The notes under the pieces were generated by a model, which searched no databases, had not been told where the DNA came from, and saw only the letters and a list, made by a program, of their open reading frames with translations. The position numbers were made by a program, and so were the translations under genes. 64,000 nucleotides of DNA from Azospirillaceae bacterium. Its GTDB lineage: Bacteria; Pseudomonadota; Alphaproteobacteria; Azospirillales; Azospirillaceae. Below, one piece after another: positions 1 to 8,611 of this stretch. Every line of letters starts with the position of its first letter. Within the stretch, counting starts at the first letter, position 1. Where the stretch lies: contig DASQNC010000025.1 in assembly GCA_035645145.1 (NCBI GenBank), positions 124,001 through 188,000 of the forward strand, in the 5' to 3' direction.

Positions 1-8
1 GACGGTGA

Positions 9-737
9 ATGACGATGCGGCTCCTTGTGGTGCAGAACCATGGCCAGGACGGCCCCGGCATCCTGGGCGAGCGGCTCCACGCACGCGGCGCCCAACTCGA
101 CCTGGTGTTGCCCGCCGATGGTGGCGTGTTGCCGGACTCTGACCGGGACCACGATGGAGCCATCGTGCTGGGCGGGCCGCAAAGCGCCATGGACGATGCG
201 GGCTTTCCCCATGTCCCGCACCTCCTGGGCTTGTTGCGCGCCTTCGCCGCCGCCGACAAACCGGTGCTCGGCATCTGCCTTGGGGCCCAGTACATGGCAC
301 GGGCCCATGCCGCGCCGGGCAACACACGGCCGGTCTACCCGAATCACGTGGTGGAGGTGGGGTTCCGTCCTCCCATCCGGTTCACGCGCGAGGCGGCAGC
401 GGATCCGTTGCTGGGCCATGCGCCGGGCGAGCTGCACCTGATGCATTGGCATCACGACACGCTGGATCTGCCCCCCGGTGCCGTGCGTCTCGCGTGGTCG
501 GAACATTGCGCCGTCCAGGCCTACCGCTTGGGCCGGACGCAATACGGGGTGCAGTTTCACCCGGAGGTCACCCGGGAAATGGTCACCGACTGGATCACGA
601 CCCACGAGGGCGACATCGACACGGACTATCCGGGGCTAAGGCACCGGATCGGGCCTGAACTGGACGCCCATATCGATGCGGCAAACGCCTTTTGCCGGGC
701 GCTCGCCGACCGTTTCCTGGAGTTGGCCAGCCGCTGA
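9..737 (+). CDS. class I glutamine amidotransferase-like protein
   Basis: A 242-aa GATase1 fold protein, probably cytosolic. The nucleophile elbow LGICLGAQ places the catalytic Cys at residue 90, and the FHPEV motif near residues 183-187 supplies the His184/Glu186 pair, so the hydrolase triad is intact. It has no synthetase domain, so it belongs with stand-alone GMP-synthase-like amidotransferases that release ammonia from glutamine or hydrolyse gamma-glutamyl compounds; the substrate cannot be told from sequence. The ATG at 9 follows a TGA at 6-8 and may be coupled to an upstream gene outside the window; a second in-frame ATG lies at 15. The gene converges with the MFS gene on the opposite strand. 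Confidence 0.85.
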   Translation: MTMRLLVVQNHGQDGPGILGERLHARGAQLDLVLPADGGVLPDSDRDHDGAIVLGGPQSAMDDAGFPHVPHLLGLLRAFAAADKPVLGICLGAQYMARAHAAPGNTRPVYPNHVVEVGFRPPIRFTREAAADPLLGHAPGELHLMHWHHDTLDLPPGAVRLAWSEHCAVQAYRLGRTQYGVQFHPEVTREMVTDWITTHEGDIDTDYPGLRHRIGPELDAHIDAANAFCRALADRFLELASR

Positions 738-756
738 CGTACGATCCGGCGGCATG

Positions 757-2010
757 TCAGGACGGAGTGCGTCGAAGCTGCAAGATCGCGGGCCTGAGCA
801 ATGCCAAAGGCGCCAGCAGCCCACCAACGACACCGATCCACACGGCAGCGGCGATGCCGATCCGGTCGGCCAGCACCCCAGCCAAAAGGGTTCCAACCGG
901 GAGCAGAAGGCCGGCCGCCACATGATAGGTTGCGTTCACCCGGCCAAGTATCTCCGTCGGCAACAGCGTCTGGCGAAGGCTGACGGCGTGGATCAGGAAT
1001 GCCACAAGGAATCCGTCGCCCAGGAACTGGTGCAGCACCAGGAAGGGGATCTGAAAAGCCCCGGCCTCCGCTGCGGCGGGAATCAACAGGCTCCCCGCCT
1101 GCCCCAGTGCCAGTGCCAGGATCATCGCCGGGCCCAGTCCGAAAATCCGGTCCATGTGCCGGGCGATGAGGCTTCCGCATAGGGCGCCGCCCCCGCCGAC
1201 CCCGATGATCACGCCGACGGTGCCCGCATCCAGCCCGAGCGTGCGCAGGGTGTAGAGCATGTAGAGGGCGAAGAAGAACCCGCCGAAGAACGTCTGCAGG
1301 GCCAAGGCGGCAAAGGTCGGTCCGACGACCGGATGCCGTAATCCCTGGATCCAACCGACCCGCAGATCATCGACCAGCCGGGCGAGCACCCCGCGGGCCT
1401 CGCTCTGCGGCGCGAGGATCTCCCGCGCACGGATTCGGGCCAGCAGCGCCGCCGACCAGACAAAGGACAGCGCATCCAGCAGCAACGTGACGGGAGCCGT
1501 CACGACCTGGATGAGAATACCGGCCAGCGCCGGACCCGTGATTTCCGCCGTCGCATCGGTTGCCTCGATCCGGGCATTCGCCGCCACCAGCTGGTCCTTG
1601 CCGACGAGCGTGGGCAGAAACGCGTTGTCGGCGATCTGGAACAGGGTGGTGGCCGCACCGGCCGCGGCGGCAACCAGATAGAGGTGCTCCAGCGACAAGC
1701 CGTCCAGCCAGGCGGCGACGGGAATCGACGCGACCAGGATCGCCCGCACCAGATCGGCCCAGATCAAAAGGGTGCGCTTGCGGGTCCGGTCCACGAACCC
1801 ACCCGCGCAAAGCCCGACCAATACGCCCGGCATGACGCTGAGCGCCGCCAGCCATGCCACATCCCGCGCATCCCCGCCAAGGGTCAGGATGGCGATCACC
1901 GGCAGGGCCGTCCGGGTAAAGCGGCTTCCCAGTGCGCTGACGGCCTGAGCCGCCCAGAGCCGCGTGAAATCGGGATTGATCCGTAAACCGGCGGCAGAGC
2001 GGGAGGTCAT
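757..2010 (-). CDS. MFS transporter, EntS-like exporter family
   Basis: A 417-aa integral membrane protein with about twelve hydrophobic segments. The RxxxxRTALP region after the first helix and the GGFVDRTRKR loop between helices 2 and 3 (the MFS motif A region) are typical of the MFS_3/EntS-like exporter family of small-molecule and siderophore efflux pumps. I chose the ATG at 2010 (protein begins MTSRSAAGL) because the 20 upstream residues of the longer reading frame do not look like MFS sequence. No partner gene indicates the substrate. It is convergent with the amidotransferase gene and lies downstream of the arsenic operon on the same strand, 121 bp from the arsC stop. Confidence 0.85.
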   Translation of the reverse strand: MTSRSAAGLRINPDFTRLWAAQAVSALGSRFTRTALPVIAILTLGGDARDVAWLAALSVMPGVLVGLCAGGFVDRTRKRTLLIWADLVRAILVASIPVAAWLDGLSLEHLYLVAAAAGAATTLFQIADNAFLPTLVGKDQLVAANARIEATDATAEITGPALAGILIQVVTAPVTLLLDALSFVWSAALLARIRAREILAPQSEARGVLARLVDDLRVGWIQGLRHPVVGPTFAALALQTFFGGFFFALYMLYTLRTLGLDAGTVGVIIGVGGGGALCGSLIARHMDRIFGLGPAMILALALGQAGSLLIPAAAEAGAFQIPFLVLHQFLGDGFLVAFLIHAVSLRQTLLPTEILGRVNATYHVAAGLLLPVGTLLAGVLADRIGIAAAVWIGVVGGLLAPLALLRPAILQLRRTPS

Positions 2011-2131
2011 CCGAAATCCTTGGTACCAGAGAAGGGCATTGGTGAGCCTTACCCCGACTACGGGGGGCACTGGGCTTTAAAGGCGGACACCGCCCGCCGG
2101 ACAGGTTTCGGCCGGAACCGTGATTCTCTGG

Positions 2132-2566
2132 CTACGGCGCGCCGCGGTCAGCGGCACCCGCAATGACGATTTCACCATCCTCCTTCGTGAAGGAGGCCGG
2201 CCGCCGGTCCAGAAGATCCAATACGACTTCCGATGGCCGGCATAGCTTCACGCCCTTCGGCGTAACGACGATCGGCCGGTTCACCAGGATCGGATGTGCC
2301 ACCATTGCGTCGAGAAGCTCGTCGTCGCCAACGCCTGGATCGAGCAGACCGAGTTCGGCGGCCGGCGTTCCCTTCCCGCGAAGCGCCTCGCGCGGCCGGA
2401 TACCCATTCGACCGAAGAGTTCTTCGAGCTGCGGACGCGTCCAGCCCACTTCAAGGTAGTTCACGACGGTCGGCGCATAACCCGCCGCCTCGATCATGGC
2501 CAGGACGTTGCGGGACGTACCGCAGGCCGGGTTGTGGTAGGTGAGGATCGGGAAATCGTCGGTCAT
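2132..2566 (-). CDS. arsC: arsenate reductase, glutaredoxin-coupled ArsC family
   Basis: A 144-aa cytosolic enzyme that reduces arsenate to arsenite using glutathione/glutaredoxin. The N-terminal HNPACGTSRN motif carries the catalytic Cys15, and the two downstream arginines of the anion site are present (Arg97 in LVNRP and Arg110 in KLCRP), as in plasmid R773 ArsC. The start ATG at 2566 overlaps the stop of the upstream ArsR-aquaporin fusion by 4 bp (ATGA), so translation is probably coupled. Length is normal for the family (about 140 aa). In context it would feed arsenite to the aquaglyceroporin channel for downhill efflux, as described for Sinorhizobium meliloti AqpS/ArsC. Confidence 0.92.
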   Translation of the reverse strand: MTDDFPILTYHNPACGTSRNVLAMIEAAGYAPTVVNYLEVGWTRPQLEELFGRMGIRPREALRGKGTPAAELGLLDPGVGDDELLDAMVAHPILVNRPIVVTPKGVKLCRPSEVVLDLLDRRPASFTKEDGEIVIAGAADRGAP

Positions 2567-3621
2567 GATGCGGTCCGCTCCTTGAGAAGCCAGCCGGCCA
2601 GAACACCGCCGGCCAGGGCACCGGCGAGTTGGGCGGCGATGAAAGCCGGCACCGATCCAGGCGCGATTCCGGCGAAGGTGTCCGACAGCGCCCGCGCGAC
2701 GGTCACGGCCGGGTTGGCGAACGAGGTCGACGCCGTGAACCAGTAGGCCGAGGTGATGTAGAGCCCGACGATCAGCGGCGTCGCATCGGGCCGGAACCTT
2801 ACCGAGCAAAGGATGGTCGCGACGAGGCCGAACGTCGCGACGAATTCCGAGAGCACCTGGGCTGGCCCGTCGCGCAGCTTGACCGACAGCTGAAGGATCG
2901 GCTCGGCGAACATGGCGTGGGCAACCCAGACGCCGACAACCGCGCCGACCCCTTGGGCGAGTACGTAGCCGAAGGCAAGCCGCCCGGCGATCTCGCGCCG
3001 GATGGCAAAGACCAGCGTCACCGCGGGATTGAAGTGCGCCCCCGAAACCGGGCCTAAGATGGTGATCAGCACCATCAGGCCGGCGCCGGTGGCGAGGGTG
3101 TTGCCGAGCAGGGCGAGGGCGGCATTGCCGCCAGCCAGCCGCTCGCCCATGACCCCGGAGCCGATGACGATCGACAGCAGCAGCGCCGTTCCCAACGCCT
3201 CGGCAACGAGACGGCGCCTAACGCCCAAGGGGAACAGCGGTGGTTCCAGACTGGCGTCCTGCACATCAGCCCCCTTCGGATTGGTCGCAGCAGGTGGCGA
3301 GGCTTGCCGCCCGGGCCAGGGGGCGCAGACCTCCGGATGGCCATGGCAGCAGTCCTCCATGAGATGAAGGAGCAGGGCGCTCATGGCGCCGTAGTCGGCG
3401 GCATAGATGATCGACCGGCCGTCGCGCCAACTGGTCACCAAACCGGCATTGGCAAGCACCGCCAGTTGGGCGGACAGCGTGTTCGGGGGGATCGCCAATG
3501 TCCTGGCGATCTCGCCGGCCGCCAGCCCATCACGGCCGGCCTTGATCAGCAAGCGGAAGACAGCCAACCGGTTGCCTTGGGCAAGAGCGGACAGGCGTTT
3601 GACGGCAAGGGTGGGTTCCAT
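2563..3621 (-). CDS. fused ArsR-type regulator and aquaglyceroporin (ArsR-AqpS)
   Basis: A 352-aa two-domain protein. Residues 1 to about 100 are a winged-helix ArsR/SmtB repressor with a Cys triad C91, C92 and C99, resembling the arsenite site near the C terminus of Acidithiobacillus ferrooxidans ArsR. A linker (about 101-132) joins a complete MIP channel (about 133-352) with six helices and both NPA boxes, at 198-200 and 303-305. In related alphaproteobacteria arsR and aqpS are separate neighbouring genes; here they form one frame. The ATG at 3621 abuts the operator with no room for a ribosome binding site, suggesting leaderless translation. How a membrane-tethered repressor reaches its operator is unknown; proteolysis or an internal start are alternatives. 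Confidence 0.88.
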   Translation of the reverse strand: MEPTLAVKRLSALAQGNRLAVFRLLIKAGRDGLAAGEIARTLAIPPNTLSAQLAVLANAGLVTSWRDGRSIIYAADYGAMSALLLHLMEDCCHGHPEVCAPWPGRQASPPAATNPKGADVQDASLEPPLFPLGVRRRLVAEALGTALLLSIVIGSGVMGERLAGGNAALALLGNTLATGAGLMVLITILGPVSGAHFNPAVTLVFAIRREIAGRLAFGYVLAQGVGAVVGVWVAHAMFAEPILQLSVKLRDGPAQVLSEFVATFGLVATILCSVRFRPDATPLIVGLYITSAYWFTASTSFANPAVTVARALSDTFAGIAPGSVPAFIAAQLAGALAGGVLAGWLLKERTAS

Positions 3622-3656
3622 ATTTCAACGATTGATGAAATAACGAGATGTGTCAA
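3622..3656 (-). promoter_or_regulatory. ars promoter with ArsR-type operator
   Basis: On the minus strand a perfect -35 box TTGACA lies at 3656-3651, then 17 nt, then a weak -10 AATCGT at 3633-3628. That spacing puts the transcription start at or next to position 3621, the A of the start codon. The dyad ATTTCAACGATTGATGAAAT (plus-strand 3622-3641; arms ATTTCA/TGAAAT) covers the -10 and the start site, the usual place for an ArsR repressor. Sequence elements are directly visible; the regulator assignment rests on the adjacent ArsR domain. Confidence 0.65.
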
Positions 3657-3743
3657 CGGTGATCCCTGCCGCGAGCAGCCCGTACCGTGTCGTGCCCTCC
3701 GCAGGCTCATAGGCTGGTGAGCAACCGACCCGGCACAGTGGTT

Positions 3744-5387
3744 TCAGCCCGCGGGTTCTCCGGCCGCATGAAATGCTGCAAGCGCCTCGGGCGTGTCCAG
3801 GTCCACCAGCGGGGCATCCCCGTCCACCGGAACCTCGCACACCAGATCCGCATGCGCGCCGATCAGGTGGCGCGCACCGACGTCGCCTTCGACCGCCGCC
3901 ATTTCCAGGAAGAACCGGCGGTCCCACAGCACGGGGTTCCCGCGCTTGCCCTCGACGGTCGGAACGCAGATCGCGCGGCCCTCGGTCGGGTTGTAAGCGG
4001 CGATCAGCCGGTTCAGCAGGTCCGGGCCGACTTTCGGCATGTCGCCCAGCTGCACGATCACGGCATCGGCCTCGGCGGGCACGCGGGCAAGTCCGGCACG
4101 CAGCGAGGAACTGAGGCCGGCGGCGAATTCGGGGTTGGGGACGAGGGTCACATCCCGGCCTGCCAAGGCGGAGGCCACGTCGTCGCCCTGATGCCCCGTC
4201 ACCACCACGACCGGCGCGGCCTGGGATCGCAGTGCGGCATCGACCGCATGGACGAGCATGGGCTGCCCCTCGACCTCGACCAGCAGCTTGTTCGGTCCGC
4301 CCATCCGCGTCGAACGGCCCGCGGCCAGGACCAGGGCGGCCACCCTGGGGGCTCCGGTATGGGCAGGCGCCGGTCCCGGCGACGCCTGGGCGCGGGGCAG
4401 GGGGCGGCTGGGGATCTCCGCCAGCAGGCCGCCCACGCCCATCCGCATGATGTCGGCCCGGGTGACCGGCACGTCGGCCATCAGCCGTTGCAGAACCCAG
4501 TCGAAACCGTTGAGCTTCGGCGAGCGGGCGCACCCCGGCAGCCCCAGCACCGGGACCTCGCCAAGGCGCGCCACCAGCAGCAGGTTCCCGGGATCCACCG
4601 GCATCCCGAAATGCTCGACCCGGCCACCGGCCTGCTCGATGCCGGCCGGCAGCACGTCGCGACGGTCGGCGATGGCCGATGCCCCGGCCACCAGGATCAG
4701 GCCGGCGCCCTCGTCCCGCAGCGCCTCGACGGCCGCGGCAACCTCCGCGGCCGTGTGCGCGGTCCGCCGGTCGGGCAGCAACGTACCCTCGACCGTGACC
4801 AAACGTTCGCGGGTGGCCTCCACGGTCTTGTCCAGCACACTGTCCTTCATGCCCGGCAGGCGTGTCTGGACAAGCCCGACCCGGCGCCCGCGGAACGGCC
4901 GAAGTGCGACCAGGGGACCACCCTCCGCCACCATCCGTTCGACCGCCTCCACCGCCTTGGACGGGGCGGCGAAGGGGATGATCTTGACGGTCGCCGCCAT
5001 CTGCCGCGCCTCCAGGGGCGCATAGGCCGGGAGCGTGGCGACGGTCACGGCCTCGTTCAACAGGTTCAGGCGGTCGAGCCGGTCCACATCGACCCACAGC
5101 AGGCCCCGCGCCGCAGCGAACAGGTTGACCCGGCCGGTGAAGGCCGCGCCCCGGCTCAAGCCGGGCCCGGCAATGGCGGCGGCAATCCGGTCGGCGGCCT
5201 CGTCCTCCGCGACATCGCCGTCCTCGAGCTTCGCCGCAACGACATCGGCGACGCCCGCCGTCCGCAGGGCGGCCACATCCGACGCGCTGAGCCGGCGGCC
5301 CTTCTTGAACGCAAGCCCGCCCAGCTTCAGGGAGTGGGCCAGGATCGCCCCTTCGGCCTCGTCCAGGGAGAGGGTTCCGAACCTCAT
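3744..5387 (-). CDS. molybdopterin-binding / MobA-like nucleotidyltransferase fusion
   Basis: A 547-aa cytosolic protein with two parts. Residues about 1-335 form a MoeA/MogA-like molybdopterin-binding domain. Residues about 347-547 are a MobA/MocA-type NTP transferase whose nucleotide-binding motif LAAGRSTRMGG is at 354-364. The pair fits molybdenum cofactor cytidylyltransferases (MocA-like) that make the MCD cofactor used by xanthine-oxidase/CO-dehydrogenase-type enzymes. It is the last gene of the cox operon, 7 bp after the xdhC C-terminal gene, consistent with a dedicated cofactor-maturation role. Length matches fusion proteins seen next to xdhC in alphaproteobacteria. The exact nucleotide (CTP or GTP) is inferred from the neighbourhood only. 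Confidence 0.85.
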   Translation of the reverse strand: MRFGTLSLDEAEGAILAHSLKLGGLAFKKGRRLSASDVAALRTAGVADVVAAKLEDGDVAEDEAADRIAAAIAGPGLSRGAAFTGRVNLFAAARGLLWVDVDRLDRLNLLNEAVTVATLPAYAPLEARQMAATVKIIPFAAPSKAVEAVERMVAEGGPLVALRPFRGRRVGLVQTRLPGMKDSVLDKTVEATRERLVTVEGTLLPDRRTAHTAAEVAAAVEALRDEGAGLILVAGASAIADRRDVLPAGIEQAGGRVEHFGMPVDPGNLLLVARLGEVPVLGLPGCARSPKLNGFDWVLQRLMADVPVTRADIMRMGVGGLLAEIPSRPLPRAQASPGPAPAHTGAPRVAALVLAAGRSTRMGGPNKLLVEVEGQPMLVHAVDAALRSQAAPVVVVTGHQGDDVASALAGRDVTLVPNPEFAAGLSSSLRAGLARVPAEADAVIVQLGDMPKVGPDLLNRLIAAYNPTEGRAICVPTVEGKRGNPVLWDRRFFLEMAAVEGDVGARHLIGAHADLVCEVPVDGDAPLVDLDTPEALAAFHAAGEPAG

Positions 5388-5394
5388 GCCGGCC

Positions 5395-6102
5395 TCACCC
5401 GTGCGCCTTGGCGCCGGCGCGCAGGACCTGCGTGATCTGCGCCAGGATGGAAACCGCGATCTCCGCCGGGCTGACGGCTTCGATGGGCAGGCCCACCGGC
5501 CCGTGAATACGCCCGATCTCCGCCGGTGCTAATCCGGCCGCGGTCAGGCGTTCGACCCGCCGGGCATGGGTCTTCCGGCTGCCCAGCGCGCCGACGTAGA
5601 AGGCCGGCGAGCGGACGGCCACGATCAGCGCCGGATCGTCCAACTTGGGATCATGGGTCAGGGTCACGACCGCGGTGCGGATGTCCGGGTTCAGGGCGGT
5701 GAGCGCCTCGTCCGGCCACCCGGTCGAAACCGCCACGCCGGGAAACCGCTCGTCGCTGGCAAAGGCGCGCCGCGGATCGACCACCGTCACGTCGTACCCT
5801 GCGACAACCGCCATCGACACCAACGGCTGGGCGATGTGGACCGCGCCAACGACGATGAGACGGAGCGGCGGGTTGTGGACATGCACGAAGGCACGGCCGC
5901 CGCCGCTCTCGACCATACCGCTCTGGTCCGCCTTGAGCCGCCGGCGGGCCTCGGCGAGCAGTTCGCGTGCCGGCTCGAAGTCGCCGTGCACGGCGTCCTC
6001 GAACACCAGGGTCGCCAACCCGGTCTGCAGGTCCGTGACCTGGGCGACGGGGCGCTTGGCGGCACGGGCGGCCAGCAACCGGTCGAGAAGGGCGCGCTTC
6101 AT
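5395..6102 (-). CDS. XdhC family protein, C-terminal (Rossmann) half
   Basis: A 235-aa protein matching the C-terminal NAD(P)-binding-like domain of XdhC/CoxF/CoxI maturation factors: a beta strand plus loop LIVVGAVHIAQPL, followed by a second strand ending VVDPRRAF, and the conserved ALGSRKTHARR segment. XdhC binds and sulfurates the molybdenum cofactor and inserts it in the hydroxylase. The N-terminal half is encoded separately just upstream with a 4-bp ATGA overlap, so XdhC is split into two proteins here. The usual GGGHxG-type start of the Rossmann loop reads GAVHIA. The start ATG at 6102 is fixed by that overlap; a longer in-frame extension upstream lies over the partner gene and was rejected. 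Confidence 0.85.
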   Translation of the reverse strand: MKRALLDRLLAARAAKRPVAQVTDLQTGLATLVFEDAVHGDFEPARELLAEARRRLKADQSGMVESGGGRAFVHVHNPPLRLIVVGAVHIAQPLVSMAVVAGYDVTVVDPRRAFASDERFPGVAVSTGWPDEALTALNPDIRTAVVTLTHDPKLDDPALIVAVRSPAFYVGALGSRKTHARRVERLTAAGLAPAEIGRIHGPVGLPIEAVSPAEIAVSILAQITQVLRAGAKAHG

Positions 6103-6416
6103 GCCACCGGCTCGACATAGACCTGGACGCGCCCGCCGCAGGCCAACCCGACCTCCCAGGCCATCTCGTCGGTGACGCCGAACTCCAGCATGCGCGGTTC
6201 GCCGTCGTCCATCGTCTTCACCGCCTCGTGGACGACGGCGCCTTCGATGCAGCCGCCGGACACCGATCCGGCCATGCGCCCGTCCCGGTCCACCACCATC
6301 TGGCTGCCCACCGGGCGCGGGGACGAGCCCCAGGTCGACACGACCGTGGCGATGGCCACCTTGCGCCCTTCGGCGAGCCATGCCATGGCCTGTTCCAATT
6401 CCGGCACCGGTTTCAT
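6099..6416 (-). CDS. XdhC family protein, N-terminal half
   Basis: A 105-aa protein matching the XdhC/CoxI N-terminal domain: residues around ATVVSTWGSSPRPVGSQMVV and the GSVSGGCIEGAV segment holding the conserved Cys proposed to act in Mo-cofactor sulfuration. It lies between coxE (ATG at 6416 overlaps the coxE stop by 4 bp) and the C-terminal half (overlap of 4 bp), forming a tightly coupled trio. Full-length XdhC proteins have both halves on one chain of about 280-330 aa; splitting is known in some cox clusters. The two parts presumably assemble into one maturation factor for the CoxLMS enzyme. Confidence 0.83.
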   Translation of the reverse strand: MKPVPELEQAMAWLAEGRKVAIATVVSTWGSSPRPVGSQMVVDRDGRMAGSVSGGCIEGAVVHEAVKTMDDGEPRMLEFGVTDEMAWEVGLACGGRVQVYVEPVA

Positions 6417-7654
6417 GCGACCTCCCTCAGCCATCGCACCATGCCTTCGTGCCGGCGCGGTCCCTCCACCGCCAGCAGGCGCGCCAGATCCTCCAGGCTG
6501 TCCAGGCTGTGGGCCGACCGGAAATCGTCCACATGGGGCAGCATGGCGCGGATGCCCGAGGATTTCGGGGCGAACCCTTCCCAGCGCAACAACGGGTTCA
6601 GCCAGATCAACCGCCGGCAGCTCTTGTGCAGCCGTTCCATTTCGGCGGCGAGGCCGGCACCGGCATCCCGGTCCAGGCCGTCGGTGATCAAAAGGACCAC
6701 CGGCCCCTGGCCCAGCACCCGGCGCGACCACAAGCGGTTGAACTCCGCCAGGCAGGCGCCGATCCGCGTCCCGCCGGACCAGTCCTTGACCTGGGTCCCG
6801 ATCCTCGCCAGCGCCACATCCACGTCCTTGTTCCGCAAGGCCCGGGTCACATTGGTCAGCCGTGTACCGAACAGGAAGGTGTGGACCCGGTTCCGGTCGT
6901 TGGTCACCGCGTGCAGAAAATGCAGCAGCATCCGGGAATAGCGGCTCATCGAGCCGGAGATGTCGCACAGGACCACAAGGGGCGGATGCCGTGTGCGCCG
7001 CCGCCGCCGCTCCAGCGCAACCGCCTGCCCCCCGCCACGCACACTGCGCCGCATGGTGGCGCGCAGGTCGACCCTGGGCCCGTTGGGGTCGCGCATGAGG
7101 CGGCGTGTGGGGACCGCCGTGACCGGAAGCCGCATGCGTGCGATGACGGCCTTGGCGCGGGCGATCTCCTCCGCGCTCATCTGCTCGAAGTCCATGCTGC
7201 GCAGCTGCTCCCGCCCGGACCAGGTGAAGGCGGCGTCAACCTCCGCCTCGTCCGTCTCCCGCGGGCGCTGCGCCTCGGCCTGACCGGGGCGCTTCTCGGG
7301 CGTCATGGCGTCGGCGACGCGCCGGTTCAGCTTGTTGTCGTCGGGCGTCTGGGTCCCCGGCGTTGGCGGCAGGACCACCGACAGCATCCGTTCCAGAAGG
7401 TGCGGATTGCGCCAGAACACATGGAACGCCTGGTCGAAGATCTCGCGCTGATCCCGCCGGTTCACGAACACCGCATGCAGTGCCCAATAGAAATCCTCCC
7501 GCGTGCCGACGCCCGCGGCTTCCACCGCCTCCACCGCCCGCAGGATCTTGGCCGGACCGACCGGCAGGCCGGCGCGCCGCAGCACGCGGCCGAATTGCAC
7601 GATGTTGCGGGCGAGCCGGCCCTCGCCCGCGGCCGTCTCCGGCAGGACGGTCAC
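6413..7654 (-). CDS. coxE: CoxE-like VWA domain protein
   Basis: A 413-aa protein with a basic, linker-rich first half and a C-terminal von Willebrand factor A domain whose MIDAS motif reads DISGSMS. CoxE works with the AAA ATPase CoxD in the post-translational build-up of the [CuSMoO2] or related active site in Oligotropha CO dehydrogenase. The start is a GTG at 7654 that overlaps the coxD stop (GTGA), giving a protein starting TVLPETAAG; a much longer frame extends back across coxD but lacks any support. It is followed by the split xdhC genes with an ATGA overlap. Confidence 0.87.
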   Translation of the reverse strand: MTVLPETAAGEGRLARNIVQFGRVLRRAGLPVGPAKILRAVEAVEAAGVGTREDFYWALHAVFVNRRDQREIFDQAFHVFWRNPHLLERMLSVVLPPTPGTQTPDDNKLNRRVADAMTPEKRPGQAEAQRPRETDEAEVDAAFTWSGREQLRSMDFEQMSAEEIARAKAVIARMRLPVTAVPTRRLMRDPNGPRVDLRATMRRSVRGGGQAVALERRRRRTRHPPLVVLCDISGSMSRYSRMLLHFLHAVTNDRNRVHTFLFGTRLTNVTRALRNKDVDVALARIGTQVKDWSGGTRIGACLAEFNRLWSRRVLGQGPVVLLITDGLDRDAGAGLAAEMERLHKSCRRLIWLNPLLRWEGFAPKSSGIRAMLPHVDDFRSAHSLDSLEDLARLLAVEGPRRHEGMVRWLREVA

Positions 7655-8580
7655 GGTCGGCGGACCGAGGCCAGCTCCTGCTGCACCTCGGCCAGGATGC
7701 GGGCGGCCTCGCTGCCGCGGATGCGGGCGATGTCGTCCTGGTATTTCAGCAGGGTGCCCAGCGTATCGTCGATGATGCCGGGCTCCAGCTCCATCCGGTC
7801 GAGCTGGGTCAGCGCATGGGCCCAGTCGATCGTCTCGGCCACGCCCGGCGCCTTGAACAGGTCCATGTCCCGCAGGTGGCGGACGAACCGCACCACCTGT
7901 GCCGAAAGGCGGGCGTCGGCTCCCGGTGCCTTGAGTTGCAGGATCTCGAACTCCCGCTCGGGAGTTGGGAAATCGACCCAGTGGTAGAAGCAGCGCCGCT
8001 TCAGCGCGTCGTGGATCTCGCGCGTGCGGTTGGAGGTGATGATGACCAGGGGCGGCTCCGCCGCCTGCACCGTCCCCATCTCGGGGATGGTGATCTGGTA
8101 ATCCGACAGCACCTCCAGCAGGAAGGCTTCGAACGGCTCGTCGGTGCGGTCCAACTCGTCGATCAGCAGGACCGGCGGGCCACCCGCATGGGGCTCCAGG
8201 GCCTGCAGCAGCGGACGCCGGATCAGGAACCGCTCGGAGAAGATGTCGGTGGCGAGCGTGTCCCGGTCCACGCCGCCCGCGGCCTCGGCCAAGCGGATCT
8301 CGACCATCTGCCGGGCATAATTCCACTCGTACACCGCCGAGGCCACATCCAGGCCTTCGTAACATTGCATCCGCACCAGATCCCGGCCCAGCGTCGTGCC
8401 CAGGACCTTTGCGATCTCGGTCTTGCCGACGCCGGCCTCGCCCTCCAGGAACAGCGGCCGCCTCAGCTTCAACGCCAGGAACAGGGCGGTGGACAGGGCC
8501 CGGTCGGGCACGTAGTCGCCGCGCCGGAGGAGGGCCGCGGTCGCGTCGACGGAGGCGGGCAGGGCGTTCACGATGGTCAT
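7651..8580 (-). CDS. coxD: CoxD-like MoxR-family AAA+ ATPase
   Basis: A 309-aa AAA+ ATPase of the MoxR class. Walker A is GEAGVGKT at residues 47-54, Walker B is the LLIDELDR segment near the middle, and sensor-type ITSNRTRE follows. CoxD is a membrane-associated chaperone-like ATPase which, with CoxE, partly unfolds apo-CODH so sulfur and metal can be added. The gene follows coxM after an 81-bp gap containing a strong hairpin and is translationally coupled to coxE. The start ATG at 8580 fits family length (about 300 aa). Confidence 0.9.
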   Translation of the reverse strand: MTIVNALPASVDATAALLRRGDYVPDRALSTALFLALKLRRPLFLEGEAGVGKTEIAKVLGTTLGRDLVRMQCYEGLDVASAVYEWNYARQMVEIRLAEAAGGVDRDTLATDIFSERFLIRRPLLQALEPHAGGPPVLLIDELDRTDEPFEAFLLEVLSDYQITIPEMGTVQAAEPPLVIITSNRTREIHDALKRRCFYHWVDFPTPEREFEILQLKAPGADARLSAQVVRFVRHLRDMDLFKAPGVAETIDWAHALTQLDRMELEPGIIDDTLGTLLKYQDDIARIRGSEAARILAEVQQELASVRRP

Positions 8581-8611
8581 GCCGGAAACCGGGCTGCGGC
8601 GGAAAAGGAAA

